Positions 1 through 8,834 of a stretch of 62,643 bases of DNA are shown piece by piece (positions within the stretch are counted from its first letter, which is position 1; each line of letters begins with the position of its first letter). The stretch is taken from positions 1 to 62,643 of the forward strand of contig NZ_QKWJ01000040.1 of NCBI RefSeq assembly GCF_003353055.1. Direction: 5' to 3'. Made by a program: the position numbers and the translations under genes. The stretch is from Cupriavidus lacunae (GTDB lineage Bacteria; Pseudomonadota; Gammaproteobacteria; Burkholderiales; Burkholderiaceae). The notes below the pieces were generated by a model that had not been told where the DNA came from, ran no database searches, and saw nothing but the letters and a program-made list of their open reading frames with translations.

Positions 1-419
1 CCTGCAAATCAAGGAAAATATCGTCAAAAATAGATTATTTACATGGGAACAAATAAAACGATAGAAATGGCGCAAAGGCGCGCCACCTCTGGCTTGGCAG
101 GGTTTCGGGCTCTCAAACTTCGGGCTAGTTGAGGGGAGGGCGCCGACAGGCAACGGACGCGTCCGTTGCCACGAGGCATATCCCTGCGGGGATGGATGGT
201 CGCCACCGCGAGACCCGCTCCGGCGAACGCCCACACAGCGGACACCGGCGCTGGCGCGCATTGCTTCGGTGATAGCTTCGGCTTCCGCCAGCGCCACGGG
301 TGTCTTAGCCGGCAAATGGGCGTCGCCCGCTGCCGCTCCGCCTTGCGCGCCCGGTACCAGCAACTGCCCGGTCCGGCGTGCGTCCCTGGGAACGTCCAGT
401 TCATCGAGCAGTTCAAGCG
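1..419. other. Left edge, no convincing gene
   Basis: Open frames exist on both strands because of the high GC content, but none has a ribosome binding site, a recognisable motif or a plausible composition. The first 60 bases are AT-rich. The frame of the MFS remnant at 420-591 stays open into this stretch but loses its transporter character, so this may be further decayed or rearranged DNA. Confidence 0.5.
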
Positions 420-591
420 GATCTGCGAAACCGCGCGCGGACGCCTCGGTCAGACCATAGGTGAGGGCAGCGAGCCCTGCTGCGACGCTAAGCGCGCCGG
501 GCCAGTCCAACCGTTGCGGCGCATCGAGCTTGTGGCTGTTCGGCACCGACGCAATCGCAATCGCGAGCGCGATCGTCACCGCTGCTGGTGA
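420..591 (-). pseudogene. MFS drug-exporter fragment (DHA2/EmrB type)
   Basis: Read on the minus strand, this stretch encodes a peptide with a hydrophobic helix, then SVPNSHKLDAPQRLDWPGAL, then a second hydrophobic stretch ending LTYGLTEAS. The LDWPGA motif followed by a helix is typical of the segment after transmembrane helix 6 in DHA2-family (14-helix) drug:proton antiporters. Only about 55 residues of a protein of usually 450-500 survive. There is no start codon or upstream part: the frame begins directly after the stop codon of the cupin gene at 592. It is best read as a remnant. The family call rests on the motif alone. Confidence 0.45.
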
Positions 592-1056
592 CTAGCCCTT
601 CTTCTTTTCGTCGAGATAATGGATATCGAACGGCCCCATTCCGTGAATCTCGACAATGGTTGCCCGCTTCGTAAAGGCGTAATGCTGCGCCTTGCCAGGT
701 AGATGGTGGAAGCCGCCGGCCACTAGCTGATGTGCCTTATTGATATCATACTTGTCACCTGACCCAAGATAGAGTGCACCGGAGAGAATGGTCAGGTTCT
801 CGTCCTGCGTGTGCCAATGGGGTGGGATCTCGTATCCGGCCGGCAGCTTCAGCCGGATCACATACGAACCCTCCTTCATCGGGTCGCCGTATAGCACTGC
901 AATCTTGGCTCCCTTTGGGAGCGCGTCGGGCGCATCTGTCCATTTGAGGATCGCGGCATTCAGCATTTCCATCTTGTCCACCGGGGCGGCTTCCTGGCCG
1001 AACAGAGGAGGCGCGATGGCCAAGGCAAGCAGCAGAGCAAATTCCAGCCGTTTCAT
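592..1056 (-). CDS. Secreted cupin-domain protein
   Basis: This 154-residue protein has an N-terminal signal peptide (hydrophobic residues 5-19, probable cleavage after FG-Q) and one cupin barrel. The metal-binding set of cupin motif 1 is visible as HWHTQDE, and motif 2 as the HLPGKAQHYAF stretch. A GGGAGGC ribosome binding site lies a few bases before the ATG. Single-domain periplasmic cupins of this size (ChrR-like or DUF4437-like) bind a metal, but their substrates are mostly unknown. It is transcribed away from the gene-poor region upstream and abuts the MFS remnant downstream. The cupin fold is secure; no enzymatic role can be assigned. Confidence 0.8.
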   Translation of the reverse strand: MKRLEFALLLALAIAPPLFGQEAAPVDKMEMLNAAILKWTDAPDALPKGAKIAVLYGDPMKEGSYVIRLKLPAGYEIPPHWHTQDENLTILSGALYLGSGDKYDINKAHQLVAGGFHHLPGKAQHYAFTKRATIVEIHGMGPFDIHYLDEKKKG

Positions 1057-1584
1057 TTTTAGCCTCCCAGATCCGGTTTCCGCAGTCGCTGATCATCAGC
1101 GCGGATTGCCTTCATGTTAGGAAAAAAGCATGACGATACAAGCCGCTGCGCCGCAACTTAGGAACGGAAAGGCGCCAGGGGAGGGGGGTTCTGGACGCCA
1201 TCACGATCATGAGACCCTGTCCCGCGGTCGGACGCCTGTTAGCTGGGCCTGGTACGTCCGCGCCGACGGCCGCAATCGTTGCATCGACCGATTGAATCCT
1301 CAGTCGTTCCGCGACGCTCAGACCGCATACGAAGGCAAGTGCACAAGCCGCAAACACTGATCTCGATTTCGCGCTGTAGTACGACAAGCGAAAAGTCCCA
1401 ACTCATCTAATTTTTAGTCGGACAGGTTAGACATACTGGAGGGCTCGCTGGATTCCGGCATTGTCTCGATCGGTCGGATCGGATCCTGTTCGGGCGCCTG
1501 GGAGGCTCAAGCCTGCGGCAGGCAAGCGCGAACGTTTCAAGGGCGCATGGCCACTGTGGCATTCGACAGGCGGCTGGTACGGCC
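1057..1584. other. Intergenic, no supported gene
   Basis: About 530 bases between the cupin gene and the end of the aap operon. A minus-strand frame at 1112-1387 begins with a weakly hydrophobic stretch that could mimic a signal peptide, but it lacks a ribosome binding site and matches nothing I recognise. The part near 1400-1580 lies downstream of aapP; no clear hairpin with a T-run was found. Confidence 0.4.
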
Positions 1585-2370
1585 TCATTGATTGAGGATC
1601 TGGCTCAGGAACAGTTTCGTTCGGTCGTGCTGCGGGCGCGTGAAAAACGCCTCGGGTTCGTTTTCCTCGATGATCTCGCCGCCATCCATGAATATCACGC
1701 GATTGGCGACCGTCTTCGCAAAGCCCATCTCGTGGGTCACGCAGAGCATGGTCATCCCGCTCCTGGCCAGTTCCACCATGACATCGAGCACCTCCTTGAT
1801 CATCTCCGGGTCGAGCGCCGAGGTGGGCTCGTCGAACAACATGATCTTGGGGCGCATGCAAAGGCTGCGGGCGATCGCCACGCGCTGTTGCTGGCCGCCG
1901 GAGAGCTGCCCCGGATACTTTTTCGCCTGCTCGGGGATGCGCACACGCTCGAGGTATTCCATCGCGGCCTGCTCGGCCGCCTTTCGCGGCGTCTTGCGAA
2001 CCCACATCGGCGCCAATACGCAGTTCTCCAGGACCGTGAGATGTGGAAAGAGATTGAACTGCTGGAACACAATGCCCACTTCGCAGCGGACCTTCTCGAT
2101 GTTCTTCACGTCGCTGGTGAGTTCGACGCCGTCAACGATGATCCTGCCGCGCTGATGCTCTTCCAGGCGGTTGATGCAGCGGATCAGCGTGGACTTCCCG
2201 GAGCCCGAGGGCCCGCAAATGACGATGCGCTCGCCTTTCGCGACGCTCAGGTTGATGTCCTTGAGTACGTGGAACCTGTCGTACCACTTATGCACGCCAC
2301 GCAGCTCGACCATGGCCGGGCCGGCGCTCGCGGCATTGGCCGCCGGGTCGACGGCATGTACGGCATTCAT
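1585..2370 (-). CDS. aapP: General L-amino acid ABC transporter, ATPase
   Basis: This 261-residue ATPase energises uptake of polar amino acids through the AapQ/AapM pore. Walker A is GPSGSGKST at residues 53-61, the Q-loop is in VFQQFNLFPH, the ABC signature LSGGQ is at 156-160, Walker B is IMLFDE at 176-181, and the switch histidine is in VTHEMGFA. The order and content match the GlnQ/AapP subfamily. The ATG is preceded by GAGGAG. It is the last gene of a four-gene operon, 20 bases after aapM. The N-terminal 18 residues are an Ala-rich extension, as often seen in AapP proteins. The exact substrate range is inferred from the family. Confidence 0.93.
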   Translation of the reverse strand: MNAVHAVDPAANAASAGPAMVELRGVHKWYDRFHVLKDINLSVAKGERIVICGPSGSGKSTLIRCINRLEEHQRGRIIVDGVELTSDVKNIEKVRCEVGIVFQQFNLFPHLTVLENCVLAPMWVRKTPRKAAEQAAMEYLERVRIPEQAKKYPGQLSGGQQQRVAIARSLCMRPKIMLFDEPTSALDPEMIKEVLDVMVELARSGMTMLCVTHEMGFAKTVANRVIFMDGGEIIEENEPEAFFTRPQHDRTKLFLSQILNQ

Positions 2371-2390
2371 GTGCGACTCCTCATTGGATC

Positions 2391-3494
2391 TCAGTGTCGT
2401 TGACCGGCTTGCAGCCTCTTCTCAAGCCACTGGCTGTAGCGCGACATGCTGAAACAGAAGGCCCAGTAAATGCATCCTGCAAAAACGTAGCCTTCCGTCG
2501 AAAACCCCAGCCAGTTGGTGTCGGCATTGGCGGCCTGGGTACTGCCGAGCAGGTCGAACAGGCCGATGATGAGTACCAGGCTGGTGTCCTTGAAGAGCCC
2601 GATGAACGTGTTCACGATTCCCGGGATCACCAGCCTGAGCGCCTGGGGCAGGATGACCAGTGCGGTCGACTTCCAGAAGCCCAGGCCCAGCGCGGCGGCG
2701 GCCTCGAACTGGGCCTTCGGAATCCCCTGCAGGCCGCCGCGCACCACCTCCGCCATGTAGGCGGACGCAAACAGCGCCACGCCGATCAGGGCGCGCAAGA
2801 GCTTGTCGAAGTTCAGCCCTTCAGGCAGGAAGAAAGGCAGCATCACCGAGGACATGAAAAGGACGGTGATGAGCGGCACTCCGCGCACGAGCTCTATGAA
2901 CGCCACGCACAAGGCCTTGAGAATGGGCATGTTGGTGGCGCGCCGGCCGAGCGCGAGGACGATTCCCAGCGGAAGGGCCGCCACCATGCCGACGATAGCG
3001 ATCACCAGCGTAAGCGACAACCCTCCCCATTTGCTCGTTTCGACGTGGCTCAGGCCGAAGCGGCCGCCGACAAGAAGGTGGAACGCGATGACGGGATAAA
3101 CGAGGAGGATAACGGCGCCCAGCCACGACTTCAGCGCAAAGCGCCTGAAGAACAGTGGCGCGATGAGCGCCCCCAGTAGTACGATCGCGAGGTTCACCCG
3201 CCACTGCTGGGCGACCGGATAGAAGCCGTACATGAACTGGTTGAGATGCACGCGGATGAATGGCCAGCACGCGCCGACCCTGGAGCAGGCCTCACTGCTG
3301 GCACCCCGCCAGTCGGCCTTGATCAGTGCCCACTCGACCACCGGCGGCACAACGAGGTAAAGGAGATACAGCGAGAGGAGCGTGAGCGCGCAGTTCAGGG
3401 GAGAGTCGAAGAGGTTCTTGCGCAGCCAGCCCAGCCCTGCCGTCCGGGCGGATGGCGGTGGCAGGTCGGCGTGGCGCTGCGGGTAAGTCGTCAT
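2391..3494 (-). CDS. aapM: General L-amino acid ABC transporter, permease
   Basis: This 367-residue inner-membrane permease carries the BPD_transp_1/HisM-type domain. It has hydrophobic helices from about residue 40 on, a long periplasmic segment after the first helix, and the EAAA-type cytoplasmic coupling loop seen as QFEAAAALGLGFWKSTALVILPQALR. The length fits AapM, which is longer than the usual 220-residue HisM proteins. It starts 3 bases after the aapQ stop, consistent with translational coupling, and should form a heterodimeric channel with AapQ. Confidence 0.9.
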   Translation of the reverse strand: MTTYPQRHADLPPPSARTAGLGWLRKNLFDSPLNCALTLLSLYLLYLVVPPVVEWALIKADWRGASSEACSRVGACWPFIRVHLNQFMYGFYPVAQQWRVNLAIVLLGALIAPLFFRRFALKSWLGAVILLVYPVIAFHLLVGGRFGLSHVETSKWGGLSLTLVIAIVGMVAALPLGIVLALGRRATNMPILKALCVAFIELVRGVPLITVLFMSSVMLPFFLPEGLNFDKLLRALIGVALFASAYMAEVVRGGLQGIPKAQFEAAAALGLGFWKSTALVILPQALRLVIPGIVNTFIGLFKDTSLVLIIGLFDLLGSTQAANADTNWLGFSTEGYVFAGCIYWAFCFSMSRYSQWLEKRLQAGQRH

Positions 3495-3497
3495 GGC

Positions 3498-4766
3498 CTA
3501 GCGCTCAACCAGCGCCATCCGCGCGTTGAACCAGTTCATGAACATCGAGATCACGAGACTGATGACGAGATAGACCGCCATGGTCATCGACATCACCTCT
3601 ACGGCCTGGCCCGTCTGATTCAGGGTGGTTCCGGCAAAGAGTGACACCAGGTCGGGATATCCGATTGCCGTGGCCAGGGAGGAGTTCTTGGTGAGATTCA
3701 GGTACTGGCTCGTCAACGGCGGGATCGTCACCCGCATCGCCTGGGGGATGATCACGAGCCGCAATGTCCAGCGCGGGCGCAGTCCGAGCGCATACGCTGC
3801 TTCCGTCTGCCCGGGGGACACCGAGAGGATGCCGGCGCGCACCGTCTCGGCGATGAAGGCGGCGGTATAGATGGAGAGCGACAGCAGCAGCGCGGCGAGT
3901 TCCGGGATCACATCCACGCCGCCAACGAAATTGAAGCCCGCAAGCTCGGGCTTTACCCATTGCAGCGGTCGGCCCGTGAGAACGAACGCGACGAGCGGCA
4001 CGCTCAGCAGCAAGCCGGTGGAAGCAAGATACGCGGGGAAGCGCTTGCCCGTACGGTCCCGGCGATGCCGCGACCACCACACGAGGACGATGGACGCGAC
4101 CATCGCCGCAACGAACGCGAGGACCGTCCAGCCAAATCCGGCCTGCGCGACCGGGCGCGGCAGGTAGAGGCCCCGCAGCGTCAGGAAGAACGAGTCGCCG
4201 ATGTGCAGCGCCTCGCCCGGCGGCGGCAGGTTCAGGAAGACCGCGAAGTACCAGAAGAGGATCTGGACGAGTAGCGGAAGGTTGCGGAAGGTCTCGATAT
4301 AGGCCGACGCCAGCTTTGCCACCAGCCAGTTCCGGGAAAGTCGCGCCACGCCGATGATAAAGCCGAGGATGGTGGAGCATACGATGCCCAGCCCGGAGAC
4401 GAGGAGCGTATTGAGCAGGCCAACGACGAAGGTCCGCCCGTAGGTCGAAGTCTCCTCGCTGTAGGGAATCAGCGACTGGTTGATGGCGAAGCCCGCCCGG
4501 TTCGAGAGGAAGCCGAACCCCGTCGAAATGCCGCGTACCTCGAGGTTGTGCATCAGGTTGCGGACCAGGTAGACCGCGAGCGCGATGACACCGGCGATCA
4601 CCAGCACCTGGAGCACGATGGCCCGGACCCGGGGATCGTTCCAGGGCAGCGGCCGTGCCGGCGCCGCTTCAGGGGGTTCCTTGGTCTGGGCCATGGTCCG
4701 GGTCGCAGCAGATTCCTGGCCTGAAAGCGGCGGGCGGGCGCCGCGCCGCTCGGCCGCGCACATCAC
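3498..4766 (-). CDS. aapQ: General L-amino acid ABC transporter, permease
   Basis: This is the partner permease of AapM, up to 422 residues long. The HisM-type coupling loop is visible as QTEAAYALGLRPRWTLRLVIIPQAMR, followed by TIPPLTSQYLNLTKNSSLA, a strongly conserved ending in polar amino acid permeases. The long insertion between the early helices is typical of AapQ. The start is ambiguous: a GTG at 4766 with ATG at 4763 has a GGAG 10-13 bases upstream, while an ATG at 4694 (MAQTKEPPEA) matches the usual AapQ N-terminus. The true protein may therefore be 24 residues shorter. Confidence 0.9.
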   Translation of the reverse strand: MMCAAERRGARPPLSGQESAATRTMAQTKEPPEAAPARPLPWNDPRVRAIVLQVLVIAGVIALAVYLVRNLMHNLEVRGISTGFGFLSNRAGFAINQSLIPYSEETSTYGRTFVVGLLNTLLVSGLGIVCSTILGFIIGVARLSRNWLVAKLASAYIETFRNLPLLVQILFWYFAVFLNLPPPGEALHIGDSFFLTLRGLYLPRPVAQAGFGWTVLAFVAAMVASIVLVWWSRHRRDRTGKRFPAYLASTGLLLSVPLVAFVLTGRPLQWVKPELAGFNFVGGVDVIPELAALLLSLSIYTAAFIAETVRAGILSVSPGQTEAAYALGLRPRWTLRLVIIPQAMRVTIPPLTSQYLNLTKNSSLATAIGYPDLVSLFAGTTLNQTGQAVEVMSMTMAVYLVISLVISMFMNWFNARMALVER

Positions 4767-4787
4767 CCCGCGGATCTCCGTGGGCGC

Positions 4788-5807
4788 CTAGCGAATCGGC
4801 GGCGCGTACTGCAGACCGCCTTTTGTCCACAGGGCATTCTGGCCACGGCTGATCTTCAGCGGGCTGCCGGAGCCAACATTGCGCTCGAAGATCTCTCCAT
4901 AGTTGCCCACTTGCTTGACGATCTTGTAGGCCCAGTCGTCAGGCAATCCGAGGCCGTGCTTGATGACCTCCACGCCCAGCAAGCGCTTGATGTCCGGGTT
5001 TTTGCTCTGCTTCATCTGGTCGACGTTCTCTGAACTCACACCCAGTTCCTCCGCGTCCAGCATCGCGAACAGGGACCAGCGAACGACGTTGAACCACTCC
5101 TGGTCACCCTGGCGCACTGCCGGGCCGAGTGGCTCCTTGGAGATCACTTCTGGAAGCACGACAGCGCCGTCGGGATCGGCGAGCTTGAGGCGTAGCGCAT
5201 AAAGCTGCGACTGATCGCTGGTGAGTACATCGCAGCGGCCGGCCGCGAAGCCCTTCTCCGTTTCATCCGACGTGTCGTAGACAACGGCCTTGAACTTCAT
5301 CTTGTGAAGCGCGAAATAGTCCGCCAGGTTCAGTTCCGTGGTCGTTCCCGATCCCACGCAAACCGTCGCGCCGTCGAGCTTGAGCGCGGATTTCACGCCG
5401 AGCTTCTTTTTCACAAGGAAGCCCTGCCCGTCGATGTAGGTGATGCCGGTGAAGGCGATGCCCAGCCCGCCTTCACGGGTCACAGTCCACGTGGTGTTAC
5501 GCGAGAGGACGTCCACCTCCCCGGACTGCAGCGCGGTGAATCGCTCCTTGGCGGTGAGCGGGGTGAACTTAACCTTGGAAGCGTCGCCGAATACCGCTGC
5601 CGCAATGGCGCGGCAAACGTCGACGTCGAGCCCCTTCCAAACGCCTTTCTCGTCGGCGACGGAGAACCCCGGGAGCCCGACATTCACGCCGCATTGGACA
5701 AAGCCCTTCTTCTTCACGGCTTCGAAGGTCGCGCCGGCGTGCGCCGTGCCGGCCAAGATGGCGCAGGCCACCATCGAAACTGCTGCGATTACGGCGCGCG
5801 TTCTCAT
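4788..5807 (-). CDS. aapJ: General L-amino acid ABC transporter, periplasmic receptor
   Basis: This 339-residue solute-binding protein (SBP_bac_3 family) has a clear signal peptide (about residues 1-24, ending AHA-GA). The body starts KKKGFVQCGVNVGLPGFS and contains GLDVDVCRAIAAAVFG, SGEVDVLSRNTTWT and CVGSGTTTELNLADYF, all standard for AapJ/BztA receptors. The ATG follows GAGGAGGACGTA. It is the promoter-proximal gene of aapJQMP, as expected for a receptor needed in excess. It delivers polar L-amino acids such as Glu, Asp, Gln and His in characterised relatives; specificity here is inferred. Confidence 0.93.
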   Translation of the reverse strand: MRTRAVIAAVSMVACAILAGTAHAGATFEAVKKKGFVQCGVNVGLPGFSVADEKGVWKGLDVDVCRAIAAAVFGDASKVKFTPLTAKERFTALQSGEVDVLSRNTTWTVTREGGLGIAFTGITYIDGQGFLVKKKLGVKSALKLDGATVCVGSGTTTELNLADYFALHKMKFKAVVYDTSDETEKGFAAGRCDVLTSDQSQLYALRLKLADPDGAVVLPEVISKEPLGPAVRQGDQEWFNVVRWSLFAMLDAEELGVSSENVDQMKQSKNPDIKRLLGVEVIKHGLGLPDDWAYKIVKQVGNYGEIFERNVGSGSPLKISRGQNALWTKGGLQYAPPIR

Positions 5808-6445
5808 TACGTCCTCCTCGGTTCAGTTCCTTTGAGCAGCCAACGACGCGCCCACGCGCAGGGCGTGGCCGGCAGGCGCTTGCGCGCGAGGCTTGTCGCC
5901 CTTGTCTGCCGCAACGTTGCTTGCGAGTGCAACAACGACTCGTGTCTGCCAGCGCAGTCCCAAGCCACGCGAACAAGCGCACCATAGTACTCACCGCCTA
6001 TAAGGCTAGATTAGGCAAGACCCGTTCGCAAGTCGCGGCGGTTGTCGCTATCCATTGCCAGAATGGCGGTGTTGGCGCATGTATTGCTGCGCCGATTCAT
6101 GACACTGTTCGTTCGACAGACGTCCGCAAAATCCCCCTAGCTATCGTTGCTCGACCCATCCTTGCTTGCCTTTGCCTCCGGCAACTGAAAGCGCTTTTCA
6201 CATTGCGGAATTCACCCCGAGTTTCCGCGGCGCTATGTTTTCGTTCCTTAAAAACGCGTTCCACATCATGAAATTTGCCACCTATCTTATTGAAAAATAA
6301 GGATAAACCAACTCTTATGTCTTATATAAGACATCGTCGTGACGCGTCAAAAGCGCCATACAATGAGTCCACGCTGCTTGCTTCGACATCCGTAGCGGCA
6401 CACGCAACCATTTCTTCAAACGCGCTTTCTTCTTAGGAAATTCCC
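5808..6445. other. Divergent promoter region of aapJ and aceA
   Basis: About 640 bases between two divergently transcribed genes, without a supported coding frame. The part from about 6230 to 6340 is markedly AT-rich compared with its surroundings and contains the 18-bp palindrome at 6317-6334. No promoter hexamers can be placed with confidence. Confidence 0.6.
6317..6334. promoter_or_regulatory. Perfect 18-bp palindrome upstream of aceA
   Basis: ATGTCTTATATAAGACAT reads identically on both strands and lies 111 bases before the isocitrate lyase start, inside the AT-rich part of the divergent region. A perfect 18-bp dyad in GC-rich DNA is unlikely by chance and has the form of an operator for a dimeric repressor, for example of the GntR type. 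No such regulator is encoded beside it. The role as operator is inference. Confidence 0.6.
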
Positions 6446-8026
6446 ATGGCCCAGTATCAAGACGACATCAAGGCAGTTGCTGGTTTGAAAGAGAACCACG
6501 GCAGCGCATGGAATGCCATCAACCCCGAGTATGCCGCCCGCATGCGTGCCCAGAACAAGTTCAAAACGGGCCTGGACATTGCCAAGTACACCGCCAAGAT
6601 CATGCGCGCCGACATGGCTGCCTACGATGCCGACTCGTCCAAGTACACCCAGTCGCTGGGTTGCTGGCACGGCTTCATCGGCCAGCAGAAGATGATCTCC
6701 ATCAAGAAGCACTTCAACAGCACCGACCGCCGCTACCTTTACCTGTCCGGCTGGATGGTGGCCGCGCTGCGCTCCGAGTTCGGCCCGCTGCCGGACCAGT
6801 CGATGCACGAAAAAACCTCCGTCAGTGCGCTGATCCGCGAGTTGTACACCTTCCTGCGCCAGGCCGACGCCCGTGAACTGGGCGGTCTGTTCCGCGAGCT
6901 GGACGCTGCCGCGGGTCCTGCCAAGGCCGCCATCCAGGCAAAGATCGACAACCATGTCACCCACGTAGTGCCCATCATCGCGGACATCGACGCGGGTTTC
7001 GGCAACGCCGAAGCAACGTACCTGCTGGCCAAGCAGTTCATCGAAGCGGGCGCATGCTGCATTCAGATCGAAAACCAGGTGTCCGACGAGAAGCAGTGCG
7101 GCCACCAGGATGGCAAGGTCACCGTGCCGCACGAGGACTTCCTGGCCAAGATCCGCGCCATCCGCTACGCCTTCCTGGAACTGGGCGTTGACGACGGCGT
7201 CATCGTGGCCCGTACCGACTCGCTGGGTGCCGGCCTGACTAAGCAGATCGCCGTGACCAACACGCCGGGCGACCTGGGCGACCAGTACAATTCCTTCCTC
7301 GATTGCGAGGAATTGTCGGCCGACGAACTGGGCAATGGTGACGTCATCATCAAGCGCGACGGCAAGCTGCTGCGTCCTAAGCGCCTGCCTAGCAACCTGT
7401 TCCAGTTCCGCGCCGGCACAGGCGAAGCGCGCTGCGTACTGGATTGCGTCACCGCACTGCAAAACGGCGCTGACCTGCTGTGGATCGAAACCGAAAAGCC
7501 GCATATCGCCCAGATCGGCGGCATGGTCAGCGAGATTCGCAAAGTCATTCCGAACGCAAAGCTGGTGTACAACAACAGCCCGTCGTTCAACTGGACCCTG
7601 AATTTCCGCCAGCAGGCGTATGACGCGATGAAGGCCGCGGGCAAGGATGTGTCGGCATACGACCGCGCCCAACTGATGAGCGTTGAATACGATCAGACCG
7701 AACTGGCGAAGCTCGCCGACGAAAATATCCGGACCTTCCAGGCCGACGCGTCGCGCGAAGCAGGTATCTTCCACCACCTGATTACGCTGCCGACCTACCA
7801 CACCGCCGCACTGTCGACCGACAACCTGGCCAAGGAATACTTCGGCGACCAGGGCATGCTGGGTTATGTGGCTGGCGTGCAGCGCAAGGAAATCCGCCAG
7901 GGCATCGCCTGCGTCAAGCACCAGAACATGTCCGGCTCGGACATCGGCGACGATCACAAGGAGTATTTCAGCGGCGAAGCGGCCCTGAAAGCGGCGGGTA
8001 AAGACAACACCATGAACCAGTTCTGA
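6446..8026 (+). CDS. aceA: Isocitrate lyase
   Basis: Isocitrate lyase cleaves isocitrate to glyoxylate and succinate, the first step of the glyoxylate bypass needed for growth on acetate and fatty acids or for re-use of PHB. At 526 residues it belongs to the long bacterial class. The catalytic signature is KQCGH at residues 216-220 with the active-site cysteine; IADIDAGFGN supplies the Mg-binding aspartates; and NNSPSFNW provides the conserved Asn-Ser-Ser-type substrate loop. The ATG has an AGGAAA site upstream. It is monocistronic, with a palindrome in its promoter region and a strong terminator after it. Its last 18 codons are duplicated exactly at 11166-11231. Confidence 0.97.
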   Translation: MAQYQDDIKAVAGLKENHGSAWNAINPEYAARMRAQNKFKTGLDIAKYTAKIMRADMAAYDADSSKYTQSLGCWHGFIGQQKMISIKKHFNSTDRRYLYLSGWMVAALRSEFGPLPDQSMHEKTSVSALIRELYTFLRQADARELGGLFRELDAAAGPAKAAIQAKIDNHVTHVVPIIADIDAGFGNAEATYLLAKQFIEAGACCIQIENQVSDEKQCGHQDGKVTVPHEDFLAKIRAIRYAFLELGVDDGVIVARTDSLGAGLTKQIAVTNTPGDLGDQYNSFLDCEELSADELGNGDVIIKRDGKLLRPKRLPSNLFQFRAGTGEARCVLDCVTALQNGADLLWIETEKPHIAQIGGMVSEIRKVIPNAKLVYNNSPSFNWTLNFRQQAYDAMKAAGKDVSAYDRAQLMSVEYDQTELAKLADENIRTFQADASREAGIFHHLITLPTYHTAALSTDNLAKEYFGDQGMLGYVAGVQRKEIRQGIACVKHQNMSGSDIGDDHKEYFSGEAALKAAGKDNTMNQF

Positions 8027-8034
8027 TACCAGTA
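7969..8034 (+). repeat. 66-bp direct repeat, copy 1 (native aceA 3' end)
   Basis: This segment covers one base before the final 18 codons of aceA, those codons, the stop and 8 following bases. All 66 bases recur without mismatch and in the same orientation at 11166-11231. This copy is in its natural place because the gene body precedes it and a terminator follows. Confidence 0.95.
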
Positions 8035-8046
8035 AAGCCCCCCAGC

Positions 8047-8081
8047 AAAACGCCAACCCATAACGGGTTGGCGTTTTTTTT
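8047..8081 (+). terminator. Rho-independent terminator of aceA
   Basis: A 13-bp perfect stem (AAAACGCCAACCC with its complement) and a 5-base loop are followed by a run of eight T residues, 20 bases after the aceA stop codon. Confidence 0.93.
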
Positions 8082-8326
8082 CCGCCGAGATAGCTCGCGG
8101 GGGGCTCGTCGAACGATTTCTTGTGCGCTTACATGCAGAAGCTGTACGTGTGGCTCGGTAGAGAACGACGAGCGGCGGATTCGCAGACGGCGATTCGATG
8201 AAGACGCTTTGCGTGGCGCCGGCACGCGTCGGGGAACGGTCCCGATCCCCCTGCCAACGTTCGTTCCCATCGAGACGCGTGCAGGCAGTAATATGAGCGT
8301 TCCCTCCCTCCATTGGAAGTACCGCA

Positions 8327-8791
8327 ATGCAAGTACTGGTTGACGCAGACGCCTGCCCGGTTGTCGTCAAGGAAATGTTGTATCGGGCCGCACAACGTGT
8401 CCAGGTATGCGTCACGCTGGTTGCCAACCAGTATATGCGCACGCCGCCTTCCCGCTTTATCAAGGCACTGCAAGTGCCGGCGGGCTTCGACGTCGCCGAT
8501 GACCGTATCATTGAACTGGTCAGCAGCGGTGACCTCGTCATTACGGCGGACATTGTTCTTGCCGCAGCTGCCCTCGACAAGGGCGCCTATGTGCTCGACC
8601 CACGAGGAAGCTGGTTTAGCCGTGAGAATATCCAGGAGCGCCTGACGCTGCGCGAGGTGATGGATCAGCTCCGCGGCTCGGGCGTCGATACCGGCGGACC
8701 GGCACCGTACGCGCCACAGGATAGCAAGGCGTTCGCGGGCCAATTGGACCGTTTCCTGGCACGCCATGTGCCGCCAGGTGCCGTCGCCTGA
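8327..8791 (+). CDS. UPF0178 (YaiI/YqxD) family protein
   Basis: This 154-residue protein matches the YaiI/YqxD (DUF188) family, a PIN-like fold. The start MQVLVDADACPVVVKEMLYRAA carries the conserved DADACP motif; later landmarks are DLVITADIVLAAAAL with its acidic residue and VLDPRGSWFSRENIQERL. Length is normal. The acidic cluster suggests a metal-dependent nuclease-like site, but the function of the family is not established. It stands alone between aceA and a LysR gene, inside the segment bounded by the two aceA-end repeats. Confidence 0.9.
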   Translation: MQVLVDADACPVVVKEMLYRAAQRVQVCVTLVANQYMRTPPSRFIKALQVPAGFDVADDRIIELVSSGDLVITADIVLAAAALDKGAYVLDPRGSWFSRENIQERLTLREVMDQLRGSGVDTGGPAPYAPQDSKAFAGQLDRFLARHVPPGAVA

Positions 8792-8834
8792 AGCGTGTTA
8801 GCCACAGCAACGCAATAGTGAGCCGGCCTTGGGG

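Noticed and set aside
39..591. Overlapping plus- and minus-strand frames at the left edge
   Set aside because: No ribosome sites and atypical composition; only the MFS-like stretch at 420-591 is meaningful.
1112..1387. Minus-strand frame with a signal-peptide-like start
   Set aside because: No ribosome binding site and no known family; the hydrophobic start is short and the rest is low in coding character.
6416..8056. 546-codon open frame antisense to aceA
   Set aside because: It mirrors the codon pattern of isocitrate lyase, has no ribosome site or domain, and the plus-strand gene is unmistakable.
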